Positions 15,541 through 31,333 of a stretch of DNA of 47,875 nt are shown here, piece by piece. How positions within the stretch are numbered: the stretch's first letter is position 1; each line of letters starts with the position of its first letter. Both the position numbers and the translations under genes were made by a program. The stretch lies in the NCBI GenBank assembly GCA_934561175.1, contig CAKTFW010000008.1:1-47875 (forward strand), read 5' to 3'. A model generated the notes under the pieces. It ran no database searches. It saw only the letters and a list, made by a program, of their open reading frames with translations, and was not told the origin of the DNA. Source of the stretch: an uncultured Oscillospiraceae bacterium (lineage in GTDB: Bacteria; Bacillota; Clostridia; Oscillospirales; Oscillospiraceae).

Positions 15541-16013
15541 ACTATACGATCAAGCGGATGGCGGAGATGTTCGGCGTTACGGAGCATACCCTGCGATTCT
15601 ATACGGACAAGGGGCTGCTGCCCTGTGAGCGGGACAGCGGAAACCGCCGGGTATTCAATGAGGAATCCGTCAACTGGATGCAGGACATTCAATGCCTGAA
15701 AGGCTGCGGCGTATCCATTGAGGATATTCAGGAGTATTGCCGCCTGTGCCTGCTGGAAGAATCCGAAGAGAACCTGCGGGCGAGATATGCCATTATCCTG
15801 AAACAGCGTGAAGCAGCCTGTAAGCGGCTGGAGGAAGCCAGGGCTACCGTAAAATATATGGATGACAAAGTGGCACACTATGAAGCAATTCTTGCAGGGC
15901 TTGCCCCGGATGATACCAACCCGAAGAATTGGACGGCAGGGAACCGCCCCAAGCGTGTTGCGGGTGAGTCCTGTGGAAAGCACAATTTATTAATAAAAGA
16001 GAGAGGTGATTGA
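15541..16013 (+). CDS. MerR family transcriptional regulator, start codon apparently lost
   Basis: The MerR DNA-binding domain is clear: YTIKRMAEMFGVTEHTLRFYTDKGLLP then RRVFNEESVNWMQDI, followed by a coiled-coil helix (about ENLRARYAIILKQREAACKRLEEARATVKYM). The conserved YTIK strand begins at 15544, six to ten bases after a strong GAGGAG, exactly where an ATG should be, but the codons there are TTT TAC TAT ACG and the frame has a stop (TAA at 15517) with no ATG, GTG or TTG between. The first canonical start is ATG 15558 (151 residues), which loses the first strand of the winged helix and is 22 bases from the ribosome site. The stop abuts the cdd start. Confidence 0.7.
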
Positions 16014-16406
16014 ATGACGGATCAGGGATTGATTCAGCGTGCGAAGGAGATGCTGCCAAAAGCATGGGCGCCCTATTCCCACTTTCAAGTGGGCGCGGCG
16101 CTACTGGGCGTGGACGGCAAAGTCTATACCGGCTGCAATATTGAGAGTGCTGCGTTTGGTGCAGGGCTTTGCGCAGAGCGCGCGGCGATTGCACAGGCTT
16201 TTGCAGCGGGGTGCCGGCGGTTTACGCGTGCGGCGGTGATCTCTTCCGGTGCGGCAATTTGCACGCCATGCGGCATCTGCCGCCAGCTTCTTTTTGAATT
16301 TGGCGCGGATTTGCAGATCCTCTGCTGCCGGGGCGATGGCAGTTACGAGGTATACAGCGCGGCGGAACTGCTGCCCCATGGATTTGGTGCAGATTCTATG
16401 GCATAA
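16014..16406 (+). CDS. cdd: Cytidine deaminase
   Basis: A 130-residue homotetrameric-type cytidine deaminase, converting cytidine and deoxycytidine to uridine and deoxyuridine in pyrimidine salvage. The zinc ligands and catalytic acid are in CAER (Cys53, Glu55) and PCGICRQ (Cys86, Cys89), with the substrate segment SHFQVGAALLG and GCNIESAAFGAGLCAER. Length is normal. ATG 16014 directly follows the stop of the MerR gene and uses the GAGAGGTGATTGA sequence as ribosome site, so the two are cotranscribed and probably coupled. Confidence 0.95.
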   Translation: MTDQGLIQRAKEMLPKAWAPYSHFQVGAALLGVDGKVYTGCNIESAAFGAGLCAERAAIAQAFAAGCRRFTRAAVISSGAAICTPCGICRQLLFEFGADLQILCCRGDGSYEVYSAAELLPHGFGADSMA

Positions 16407-16411
16407 AACCG

Positions 16412-16459
16412 AAAACGGGTATTTTTTCGAGAAAAGCTCGAAAAAATACCCGTTTTTTT
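16412..16459 (+). terminator. Terminator of the MerR-cdd operon
   Basis: A 20-bp stem (16412-16431 with 16437-16456), five-base loop, ending in seven T. Confidence 0.9.
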
Positions 16460-16480
16460 CGTCCAGTCCAGGGAAAGACC

Positions 16481-16509
16481 TTGACAGGAGAATCTTGACA
16501 TGATAAAAT
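16481..16509 (+). promoter_or_regulatory. Promoter of rpoB-rpoC
   Basis: TTGACA (16481-16486), 17 bases, TAAAAT (16504-16509). Transcription would start near 16516, giving a leader of about 180 nt. Confidence 0.8.
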
Positions 16510-16515
16510 TAGTGC

Positions 16516-16698
16516 CTATTCTGCGGGAGTAGCGCCCAAAGACGGTGCTCCAAATTACGGATTCTAGTTTACCACAGATTCTGTAAGGGCGCAAGCAGAA
16601 TGATGAAGAAGTTAACAACGCATCCGCGTGTGTCATACTGTGACAGCGCGGCGAGAAAATACCGGGGTTCCCCGGAGGAAAGGCAGGGAACGCTTCCC
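16516..16698 (+). promoter_or_regulatory. Structured leader of rpoB
   Basis: The leader can close with 16518-16524 pairing to 16595-16601 (7 bp) and 16532-16537 to 16587-16592 (6 bp), with an alternative local hairpin 16525-16551. Nearer the gene are two short GC hairpins: CCGGGGTTCCCCGG overlapping the GGAGG at 16674 and GGGAA...TTCCC just before ATG 16699. These could mask the ribosome site. No U-tract terminator is present, so any control would be by translation or stability. Confidence 0.4.
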
Positions 16699-20424
<3,726 letters not shown>

Positions 20425-20441
20425 GAAAGGAGCGATGGAAA

Positions 20442-24338
<3,897 letters not shown>

Positions 24339-24364
24339 GAAACAAACGGAAATGAATCCGTAAA

Positions 24365-24421
24365 AATTATAGCAGAAAGTCCCTGATTCGCTTGACGAAT
24401 CAGGGACTTTCTGCTATAATT
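24365..24421. repeat. Perfect 26-bp inverted repeat with five-base loop
   Basis: Bases 24365-24390 and 24396-24421 are perfect reverse complements around the loop CTTGA. It lies 27 bases after the rpoC stop, where a terminator is expected, but no T run follows on the plus strand. The right arm contains the -10 box of the next promoter. Confidence 0.95.
24392..24420 (+). promoter_or_regulatory. Promoter of the L7Ae-rpsL-rpsG-fusA unit, inside the palindrome
   Basis: TTGACG (24392-24397, starting in the loop), exactly 17 bases, and perfect TATAAT (24415-24420). On the other strand the mirror -10 exists, but the loop supplies no -35, so the five-base loop gives the direction. Confidence 0.8.
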
Positions 24422-24474
24422 CATATCTGTTATGGGCATTTTGCGCCCAAATTTGGAAAGGTCGGTTTTGTACA

Positions 24475-24720
24475 GTGCTCGACGAACTCAAGTCTGCAAA
24501 CAGAGTGGTAGGAATGAAACAGCTTACCAAGGCATTGAAAGAGGGCCGCGCCGCCAAAGTATTCATCGCCGCCGATGCGGAGCCGCGTGTGACAAACCCG
24601 GTTGCGCAGCTCTGCCAGAATCAGGGCGTCTGCGTGGAAACGGTTCCGTCCATGCACGAGCTTGGAAAGGCCTGTGCCATCGAAGTCGGCGCTGCCGCCG
24701 CAGCAATCCTGAAGGATTGA
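24475..24720 (+). CDS. L7Ae/L30e/S12e family ribosomal protein (YbxF-like)
   Basis: An 81-residue protein of the L7Ae RNA-binding family, the same gene that lies between rpoC and rpsL in many Firmicutes (ybxF). GMKQLTKALKEGRAAKVFIAADAEP and a final EVGAAAAAIL are the typical kink-turn-binding fold signatures. The start is GTG 24475 with GGAAAGGTCGG upstream at a rather long distance. It is the first gene behind the palindromic promoter. YbxF relatives bind kink-turn RNA; the in-cell role is not settled. Confidence 0.9.
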   Translation: MLDELKSANRVVGMKQLTKALKEGRAAKVFIAADAEPRVTNPVAQLCQNQGVCVETVPSMHELGKACAIEVGAAAAAILKD

Positions 24721-24819
24721 AGCTGCATTCTTTTGGCCTCATCGGAATGTTTTCGGATATTCCGGGAAGGATATATCAGCCGCGTCTGTGCGGCCATCAA
24801 TTTTGGAAGGAGGAATATT

Positions 24820-25245
24820 ATGCCTACTTTTAACCAGCTGGTCAGAAAGGGTCGTGAGGTGGCTACCTATAAGTCTACCGCTCCGGCACTGCAGAAGACG
24901 CTCAACACGCTGAAGAACCAGACGACGGATCTGTCTTCTCCTCAGAAGCGTGGTGTGTGCACGGCTGTCCGTACCACCACTCCGAAGAAGCCGAACTCTG
25001 CACTTCGTAAGATTGCCCGTGTTCGCTTGACGAATGGCTACGAGGTCTCTGCCTACATCCCCGGTGTTGGCCACAACCTGCAGGAGCACTCTGTTGTTCT
25101 GATTCGCGGCGGTCGTGTTAAGGACCTTCCTGGCGTTCGTTACCACATTATCCGTGGTACGCTCGATACGCAGGGTGTCAACGGCCGTATGCAGTCCAGA
25201 TCCAAGTACGGTGCAAAGCGTCCGAAGGCCGGTAAGAAGAAGTAA
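24820..25245 (+). CDS. rpsL: 30S ribosomal protein S12
   Basis: A 141-residue S12. The start is ATG 24820 behind GGAAGGAGGAAT; an open frame runs 29 codons further up without support. The decoding-site loops are TTTPKKPNSALRK and GGRVKDLPGVRYHIIRG, with the streptomycin-relevant lysines and proline in wild-type form. The leader between the L7Ae gene and this start contains a GCCGC/GCGGC hairpin (24779-24794). Confidence 0.97.
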   Translation: MPTFNQLVRKGREVATYKSTAPALQKTLNTLKNQTTDLSSPQKRGVCTAVRTTTPKKPNSALRKIARVRLTNGYEVSAYIPGVGHNLQEHSVVLIRGGRVKDLPGVRYHIIRGTLDTQGVNGRMQSRSKYGAKRPKAGKKK

Positions 25246-25415
25246 TTTCTTTCCACTGACCAACTAATGTGAATCAATCGCCTTTCGCAAGGCAAGGCCT
25301 TGCTGGGTTTTCCATATAGATGATGATATATGGGACATGCTCGGCAGGGCGCCATCAGAAGTAAATCCGTACTTCTGAGTACCTATGAATTCTTTTTTTG
25401 AAGGAGGGAAGCGAA
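25246..25415 (+). promoter_or_regulatory. Structured S12-S7 intercistronic region
   Basis: A 170-base gap, long for a ribosomal operon, with three local hairpins: a CAAGGC/GCCTTG stem near 25288-25303, CCATATA/TATATGG (25312-25318 with 25327-25333), and CAGAAGTA/TACTTCTG (25356-25363 with 25370-25377). In E. coli the S12-S7 gap is the binding site for S7 autoregulation; a similar role here is inference. Confidence 0.45.
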
Positions 25416-25886
25416 GTGCCCAGAAGAGGTAATGTCCCCAAGAGAGAGATCCTGCCGGATCCGATCTATAATTCCGTTCTGGTTACCAAGCTGATCAACA
25501 GCATCATGCTCGACGGCAAAAAGGGTGTCGCCCAGAAGGTTGTCTATGGTGCGTTTGAGATCGTTGAAGAAAAGACCGGTAAGTCCGGCCTTGAGGCTTT
25601 CCAGCAGGCTATGGAAAATATCATGCCGGCTGTCGAAGTCAAGTCCCGCCGTGTTGGCGGTGCAACTTACCAGGTCCCGATTGAGGTTCGCCCGGAGCGC
25701 CGTCAGACGCTCGGCCTGCGCTGGCTGACCAACTACAGCCGCGCACGCGGTGAGAACACCATGAAGGAGCGCCTGGCTGCTGAGATTATGGATGCCAGCA
25801 ACAACACTGGCAATGCTGTGAAGAAGCGTGAGGATACGCACAAGATGGCTGAGGCCAACAAGGCGTTCTCCCACTACCGCTGGTAA
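25416..25886 (+). CDS. rpsG: 30S ribosomal protein S7
   Basis: A 156-residue S7, usual length, with PRRGNVPKREILPDPIYNS at the start and RARGENTMKERLAAEIMDASNNTGNAVKKREDTHKMAEANKAFSHYRW at the end. Start is GTG 25416 with AAGGAGGG seven bases upstream, not the ATG at 25398 which overlaps the ribosome site. fusA follows after 15 bases. Confidence 0.97.
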   Translation: MPRRGNVPKREILPDPIYNSVLVTKLINSIMLDGKKGVAQKVVYGAFEIVEEKTGKSGLEAFQQAMENIMPAVEVKSRRVGGATYQVPIEVRPERRQTLGLRWLTNYSRARGENTMKERLAAEIMDASNNTGNAVKKREDTHKMAEANKAFSHYRW

Positions 25887-25901
25887 AGAAGGAGATAGCG
25901 T

Positions 25902-28007
25902 ATGCCTAGACAGTACTCCCTTGAGAATACGAGAAACATCGGCATCATGGCGCATATCGACGCCGGTAAGACGACCACGACCGAGCGTATTCTGTTCTAC
26001 ACCGGCCGGACCTATAAGATCGGCGAGACCCATGAAGGCAGTGCCACCATGGACTGGATGGCGCAGGAGCAGGAGCGTGGTATCACGATCACTTCTGCTG
26101 CGACCACCTGTTTCTGGGATGGCTCTGAGCACCAGTATCCGAAGACCCGTATCAATATTATTGATACGCCGGGTCATGTTGACTTCACCGTTGAGGTTGA
26201 GCGTTCCCTGCGTGTTTTGGATGGTTCTGTGACCGTTCTGTGCGCAAAGGGCGGCGTTGAGCCCCAGACCGAAACTGTTTGGCGTCAGGCTGACCAGTAC
26301 CGCGTTCCGCGCATGGTCTATGTCAACAAAATGGATATCATGGGCGCAAACTTCTACAATGTTTTGAAGATGATGCATGATCGTCTGAAGTGCAACGCAG
26401 TGCCCATTCAGCTGCCGATCGGCGCTGAGGCTGATTTTAAGGGCATTATTGACCTGCTCAAGATGAAGGCGTATGTCTTCTATGATGAGCTGGGTAAGGA
26501 CATCCACGAGGAAGAGATCCCGGCCGACATGGTCGATCTTGCAAACGAGTACCGCTCCAAGCTGCTCGATGCAGTCGCTGATGAGGATGACGAGATCATG
26601 GAGATGGTTCTGGAGGAGCAGGAGGTCCCGATTGAGAAGATCAAGGCCGCCATCCGGAAAGCTACCATTGGCGTCCGCATGGTTCCGGTAACCTGCGGTA
26701 CTTCCTATAAGAACAAGGGCGTTCAGAAGCTGCTGGACGCTATCGTTGACTATATGCCCGCACCTACCGATGTTCCCCACATCAAGGGCGTTAACCCCGA
26801 GACCGGCGAAGAAGTTGAAAGACCTTCGAGCGATGAAGAGCCTTTTGCAGCTCTCGCGTTCAAGATCGCTACCGACCCCTTCGTAGGAAAGCTCTGCTTC
26901 TTCAGAGTATATTCCGGCAGCGTTGAGGCTGGTGCCACTGTCCTGAACTCTGTGAAGGACAATCGTGAGCGTTTGGGCCGTATCCTGCAGATGCACGCAA
27001 ATCACCGCGAGGATATCGACCGCGTTTATTCCGGCGATATTGCTGCTGCGGTTGGCCTGAAGAACACCACCACCGGTGATACGCTGTGCGATGAGAAGCA
27101 CCCGATCATCCTGGAGTCCATGGAGTTCCCGGAGCCGGTTATCCGTGTTGCCATCGAGCCGAAGACCAAGGCTGGTCAGGAGAAGATGGGCATTGCACTG
27201 GCAAAGCTGGCAGAAGAGGATCCGACCTTCAAGACCTATACCGATGAAGAGACCGGCCAGACCATTATCGCTGGTATGGGCGAGCTGCATCTGGAGATTA
27301 TCGTTGATCGTCTGCTCCGTGAGTTCAAGGTTGAGGCCAATGTCGGCGCACCGCAGGTTGCCTATAAGGAAACCGTCCGCAAGAGCGCTGATGTCGACAT
27401 GAAGTACGCACGCCAGTCCGGTGGTAAGGGCCAGTACGGTCATGTTAAGATTCGTCTGTCCCCGAACGAGTCCGGTAAGGGTTACGAGTTTATCAACGCC
27501 ATCGTCGGCGGTGCGATTCCGAAGGAATATATCCCCGCTGTTGATGCTGGTATTCAGGGCGCCATGGAGGCCGGTATTCTGGCTGGCTTCCCGGTGGTTG
27601 ACTGCAAGGTTGAGCTGTACGATGGCTCTTACCACGAAGTCGACTCCTCTGAAATGGCATTTAAGATTGCCGGTTCTATGGCCTTTAAGGAGGCCTGCCG
27701 CAAGGCACAGCCGGTAATTCTGGAGCCGATCATGAAGGTTTCCGTCATCGTTCCGGAAGAATATATGGGCGATGTTATCGGCGACATTTCCTCCCGCCGC
27801 GGCAATATCCTCGGCATGGAGGCACGCAACGGCTCGCAGCAGATCGACGCGAATGTCCCGCTGAGCGAAATGTTCGGCTATGCAACTGACCTGCGTTCCA
27901 AGACGCAGGGTCGTGGCCAGTACTCCATGGAGCCGAGCCATTATGTTGAGCTGCCGAAGAGCCTGCAGGATGAGATTATTGCCAAGCGCGGCAAGTCTCA
28001 GGCATAA
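25902..28007 (+). CDS. fusA: Elongation factor G
   Basis: A 701-residue EF-G with all five domains. GTP-binding motifs are AHIDAGKTTTTER (from residue 17), DTPGHVDF and NKMD; the switch region contains QEQERGITITSAATT, and domain IV carries the SGGKGQYGHV segment. Start ATG 25902 has AAGAAGGAGATA. About codons 287-342 (bases 26760-26925) use AGA, CCT/CCC, GTA and GGA, which the rest of the gene avoids; see findings. Confidence 0.97.
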   Translation: MPRQYSLENTRNIGIMAHIDAGKTTTTERILFYTGRTYKIGETHEGSATMDWMAQEQERGITITSAATTCFWDGSEHQYPKTRINIIDTPGHVDFTVEVERSLRVLDGSVTVLCAKGGVEPQTETVWRQADQYRVPRMVYVNKMDIMGANFYNVLKMMHDRLKCNAVPIQLPIGAEADFKGIIDLLKMKAYVFYDELGKDIHEEEIPADMVDLANEYRSKLLDAVADEDDEIMEMVLEEQEVPIEKIKAAIRKATIGVRMVPVTCGTSYKNKGVQKLLDAIVDYMPAPTDVPHIKGVNPETGEEVERPSSDEEPFAALAFKIATDPFVGKLCFFRVYSGSVEAGATVLNSVKDNRERLGRILQMHANHREDIDRVYSGDIAAAVGLKNTTTGDTLCDEKHPIILESMEFPEPVIRVAIEPKTKAGQEKMGIALAKLAEEDPTFKTYTDEETGQTIIAGMGELHLEIIVDRLLREFKVEANVGAPQVAYKETVRKSADVDMKYARQSGGKGQYGHVKIRLSPNESGKGYEFINAIVGGAIPKEYIPAVDAGIQGAMEAGILAGFPVVDCKVELYDGSYHEVDSSEMAFKIAGSMAFKEACRKAQPVILEPIMKVSVIVPEEYMGDVIGDISSRRGNILGMEARNGSQQIDANVPLSEMFGYATDLRSKTQGRGQYSMEPSHYVELPKSLQDEIIAKRGKSQA

Positions 28008-28030
28008 GCTGAGAATCTGCAAATTACTAC

Positions 28031-28059
28031 TTGCCAGTACGCGGCAAATAGTGTATGAT
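28031..28059 (+). promoter_or_regulatory. Promoter of tuf
   Basis: TTGCCA (28031-28036), 17 bases, TATGAT (28054-28059), giving a leader of about 56 nt with AAGGAGG before ATG 28122. tuf can thus be expressed apart from fusA. Confidence 0.75.
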
Positions 28060-28121
28060 GATTTTATCTGAGAAAACGAAATTCTAATCCCGTATTATCA
28101 CTACAAGGAGGATTTTTTTCA

Positions 28122-29324
28122 ATGGCAAAGCAGAAGTTTGAAAGAAACAAGCCCCATGTTAACATCGGCACCATCGGTCATGTCGACCACGGCAAGACCA
28201 CGCTGACCGCTGCAATCACCAAGTACCTGTCCCTGAAGGGCTATGCTGAGTACGAAGACTACTCCAGCATTGATAAGGCTCCGGAAGAGCGTGAGCGTGG
28301 TATCACCATCAACACCGCTCATGTTGAGTACCAGACCGATGCGCGTCACTACGCGCATGTTGACTGCCCGGGACATGCTGACTATATCAAGAACATGATC
28401 ACTGGTGCTGCTCAGATGGACGGTGCTATCCTGGTTATCGCTGCTACCGATGGCCCGATGGCGCAGACCAAGGAGCACATCCTGCTGGCTCGTCAGGTCG
28501 GCGTTCCGGCAATCGTTGTTTTCCTGAACAAGTGCGATCAGGTTGACGACGAAGAGCTGCTGGAGCTGGTTGAGATGGAAGTCCGTGAGACCCTGGATGG
28601 CTATGGCTTCCCCGGCGACGACACCCCGATCATCAAGGGCTCTGCTCTGAATGCTCTGACCAGCGAGTCCACGGATCCGGATGCTCCGGAGTATGCTTGC
28701 ATCAAGGAGCTGATGGACGCTGTTGACACCTATATCCCGACTCCGGATCGTAAGGCTGACCTGCCGTTCCTGTGCCCGGTTGAGGATGTATTCACCATCT
28801 CTGGCCGTGGTACCGTTGCTACCGGCCGTGTTGAGCGTGGCCAGATCAACAAGAACGAGGAAGTTGAGATTGTCGGTCTGACGGACGAGAAGAAGAAGAC
28901 TGTCGTTACCGATATCGAGATGTTCCACAAGCTGCTCGACTACGCTGAGGCTGGCGACAATGTCGGTCTGCTGCTGCGTGGTATCGACAAGAAGGGCATC
29001 GAGCGTGGCCAGGTTCTCTGCAAGCCGGGTTCCATTCATCCGCACACCAAGTTCAAGGGTCAGGTTTATGTCCTGTCCAAGGATGAGGGCGGCCGTCACA
29101 CCCCGTTCTTCAACAACTATCGTCCGCAGTTCTACTTCCGTACCACCGATGTTACTGGTATCATCACTCTGCCGGAAGGCACTGAGATGTGCATGCCCGG
29201 CGATAATGTCGACATGGATGTTGAGCTGATCACCCCGATCGCTATCGAGAAGGGCCTGCGTTTCGCTATCCGTGAGGGTGGCCGTACCGTCGGTTCCGGC
29301 GTTGTTATCGACATCGCTGAGTAA
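28122..29324 (+). CDS. tuf: Elongation factor Tu
   Basis: A 400-residue EF-Tu. GTP-binding motifs are GHVDHGKTT (from residue 18), DCPGHADY and NKCD; the switch I region EERERGITINTAHVEY is intact, as are the domain II SGRGTVATGRVERG and the C-terminal PEGTEMCMPGDN. Start ATG 28122 with AAGGAGGA. Own promoter and terminator. Confidence 0.98.
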   Translation: MAKQKFERNKPHVNIGTIGHVDHGKTTLTAAITKYLSLKGYAEYEDYSSIDKAPEERERGITINTAHVEYQTDARHYAHVDCPGHADYIKNMITGAAQMDGAILVIAATDGPMAQTKEHILLARQVGVPAIVVFLNKCDQVDDEELLELVEMEVRETLDGYGFPGDDTPIIKGSALNALTSESTDPDAPEYACIKELMDAVDTYIPTPDRKADLPFLCPVEDVFTISGRGTVATGRVERGQINKNEEVEIVGLTDEKKKTVVTDIEMFHKLLDYAEAGDNVGLLLRGIDKKGIERGQVLCKPGSIHPHTKFKGQVYVLSKDEGGRHTPFFNNYRPQFYFRTTDVTGIITLPEGTEMCMPGDNVDMDVELITPIAIEKGLRFAIREGGRTVGSGVVIDIAE

Positions 29325-29339
29325 TTTCTTCGATTTTCA

Positions 29340-29369
29340 AGCAGGAGCGGTTTACCGCTCCTGCTTTTT
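29340..29369 (+). terminator. Terminator of tuf
   Basis: An 11-bp GC-rich stem (29340-29350 with 29355-29365), TTTA loop, then TTTT. Confidence 0.9.
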
Positions 29370-29411
29370 CTATTTTCCGGGATAGGATTTCATTTCCAGA
29401 TGGGATACCCT

Positions 29412-29440
29412 TTGAAAAACAACGCGCTTTGTAGTACACT
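29412..29440 (+). promoter_or_regulatory. Promoter of the secreted-protein gene
   Basis: TTGAAA (29412-29417), 17 bases, TACACT (29435-29440). Confidence 0.6.
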
Positions 29441-29472
29441 ATAACCATCTATCAATTTTGGGGGAATCCTGT

Positions 29473-30960
29473 TTGCGAACTTGGAATTGGAAGGCGCTGC
29501 GCATGGGCGTAGCACTGTTCACCTTGATTATGACATTTTCACCGCTTGCTGCTGCGCAGGAGACTTCACAGCGAGTTAGCGCATCTACGGCACATACTTC
29601 TTACGCTGCGGTGCGGATGATGGAATCTTCGATCGGCAATATCCAAGCCCGGCAGACGACCACATCTGATACTGCCGCACGCACAGCGCGGCGAATTTAT
29701 GTGTTTGAAAATGGCGACCAGTTTCAGTCTGTGCAGGTGCAGCCGACGGGAGGATCAACAGGGACGATTCTGCTGGACACAGTGCTGCTCACCGGGGAAA
29801 ATCTGCAGGTGCGCTATTATGACGGTACGCAGCTTAAAACGGAAAAGGTTGTCTCCGGCGCAACTTATCAGTTGGATAATCTCTATTTTTCCACAGATAC
29901 GATGTCTGCGGTCGTTTCCCGTCCGGTTTGCTATACAGATTTGGAATATGAGAGTATCGAGCTGCAGCAGCAGTATCCGGCAACCATTACGGTTGTTTCG
30001 ACTGCAAGAGGTTATTCGATTCGCTTCACAGCACCGGCGGCGCCGATGGGCAGTCATTATGAACATTTCACATTGGTCGGCAAGGGGCAGTTGATCGACT
30101 GGAGCCGAAGCACTGCGGCCACGGAATGGGGCGCGTTCCAACTGCGGGATAAAAACCGCTGGACCTATCGCGGATATTACTATAAGGCGCCGTCCAACTA
30201 TCTGCCGAGCGGCGACCAGGTTTATTATCGGATTCCGGTCAGCTATATTCCGATTAAAATGCTTGCCTGTGAGGATCCGGCGGCGCAGGAACTGGCAATC
30301 CCCATGTTGGATGTGATGACGGAGCTGCAAAATGAGGCGGGTTATTTTCCAACGCACGCGGGCAGTGAATGGTTGATGAACGCGTATCAAATTGCCCCTG
30401 GATTTTATGACACCCGCTTTTCCACCGACATGGCGCTTGGATTGTTGACTGCCTATGAGAAATATGGAATTTCGGAATTTCTGACGGCAGCACAGGCCTA
30501 TGGGGATTACTTTCTGGATTACACGGAGAAAAACCATCGCGTGTGTGTGGATCAGAAATCTGGTGAGGAAGGCTGGCTTGTAGAGGATTATCACAGCCCC
30601 GATGGCAATCTGCCGGTGCATACCTCCTTGAATCATCAGCTGAGCGAGTGCTACTTTCTCTTCCGGCTGGAGCAGGCAACGGGCAATGCGGCGTATGGGG
30701 AAAGAGCAGAGCAGATGACGGCTGGCCTGACAATATTGGGAACGCGCTGGATTAAGCCGGATGGGAATCTGTGGTACTCCATCAGCCCGAATGGTACATT
30801 CGGCGGTGTGGAATACCCGTATTTGACCTATAATGACCTGTTTGACCTGCAGAATATGCTGCAGATACGCAGCGGTGCGCGGAATCCGATTTTGCAGCAG
30901 CTGATGGATTCCAAACTGATTTGGATGCAGAAAAACGGAATTACCGGCTACAAGCGGTGA
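29473..30960 (+). CDS. Secreted protein with glucuronyl C5-epimerase-like/alpha-alpha barrel C-terminus
   Basis: A 495-residue protein. The N-terminus is a signal peptide (hydrophobic MGVALFTLIMTFSPLAAA, cleavage near AAA-QE). Residues about 50-240 look like beta-rich domains of unknown type. From about residue 280 on, DVMTELQNEAGYFPTHAGSEWLMNAYQIAPGFYDTRFSTD, then YLHTSLNHQLSECYFLF-type and WYSISPNGTFGG segments, resemble the helical toroid of D-glucuronyl C5-epimerase-like or six-hairpin glycosidase folds. I start at TTG 29473 (GGGGGAA upstream). It may bind or modify an extracellular polysaccharide; this is inference from fold resemblance only. Confidence 0.55.
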   Translation: MRTWNWKALRMGVALFTLIMTFSPLAAAQETSQRVSASTAHTSYAAVRMMESSIGNIQARQTTTSDTAARTARRIYVFENGDQFQSVQVQPTGGSTGTILLDTVLLTGENLQVRYYDGTQLKTEKVVSGATYQLDNLYFSTDTMSAVVSRPVCYTDLEYESIELQQQYPATITVVSTARGYSIRFTAPAAPMGSHYEHFTLVGKGQLIDWSRSTAATEWGAFQLRDKNRWTYRGYYYKAPSNYLPSGDQVYYRIPVSYIPIKMLACEDPAAQELAIPMLDVMTELQNEAGYFPTHAGSEWLMNAYQIAPGFYDTRFSTDMALGLLTAYEKYGISEFLTAAQAYGDYFLDYTEKNHRVCVDQKSGEEGWLVEDYHSPDGNLPVHTSLNHQLSECYFLFRLEQATGNAAYGERAEQMTAGLTILGTRWIKPDGNLWYSISPNGTFGGVEYPYLTYNDLFDLQNMLQIRSGARNPILQQLMDSKLIWMQKNGITGYKR

Positions 30961-31003
30961 CCGACAGAATCCCGGCGGCATAGGATGCTGCGGAGGGATT
31001 TCC

Positions 31004-31330
31004 ATGTTGCTTGAGATCGTAATTTGTACACTGTGTGCCGGGGGCGTGCTGCTGTTGGTGTGGCTGCTGATCGGCGCGTTCCTGCTTCCAATTCAGGATC
31101 GGGAGCTGTGGATTGTTCTGCCTGCAAAACAGGATGCGGCGAGACTGGAACAACAGGTGCATGCATGCCGTTATTTGCAGCAGACCGGTTTTTTGCACGC
31201 AGAGTTGGTAGTGGCCGACTGCGGAATGAGTCCAGAGGGGCGTGCCAGAGCAGATGCGCTGCAGCAAGTGACACAGCTGACGATCTGTCCGGCAGAAGCG
31301 CTGGGAGAAATTTTGAAAGAGGAGCATTGA
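31004..31330 (+). CDS. Small single-pass membrane protein, GT2-like fragment, unknown
   Basis: A 108-residue protein with one N-terminal membrane helix (residues 2-28) and a cytoplasmic domain. WIVLPAKQDAARLEQQVHACRYLQQTGFLHAELVVADCGMSPEGRARAD reads like the first strand-helix-strand of a family 2 glycosyltransferase (VLP.K....LE......L...G....E.VV.D.G), but the catalytic parts are absent, so it is a degenerate or distant relative. Start ATG 31004 after GGAGGGATTTCC. It ends three bases before recD2 and is likely cotranscribed with it. Confidence 0.5.
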   Translation: MLLEIVICTLCAGGVLLLVWLLIGAFLLPIQDRELWIVLPAKQDAARLEQQVHACRYLQQTGFLHAELVVADCGMSPEGRARADALQQVTQLTICPAEALGEILKEEH

Positions 31331-31333
31331 GCA

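Noticed and set aside
24365..24421. A simple Rho-independent terminator for rpoC
   Set aside because: There is no T tract after the stem, and a well-spaced promoter occupies the same bases; kept as a repeat plus promoter instead.
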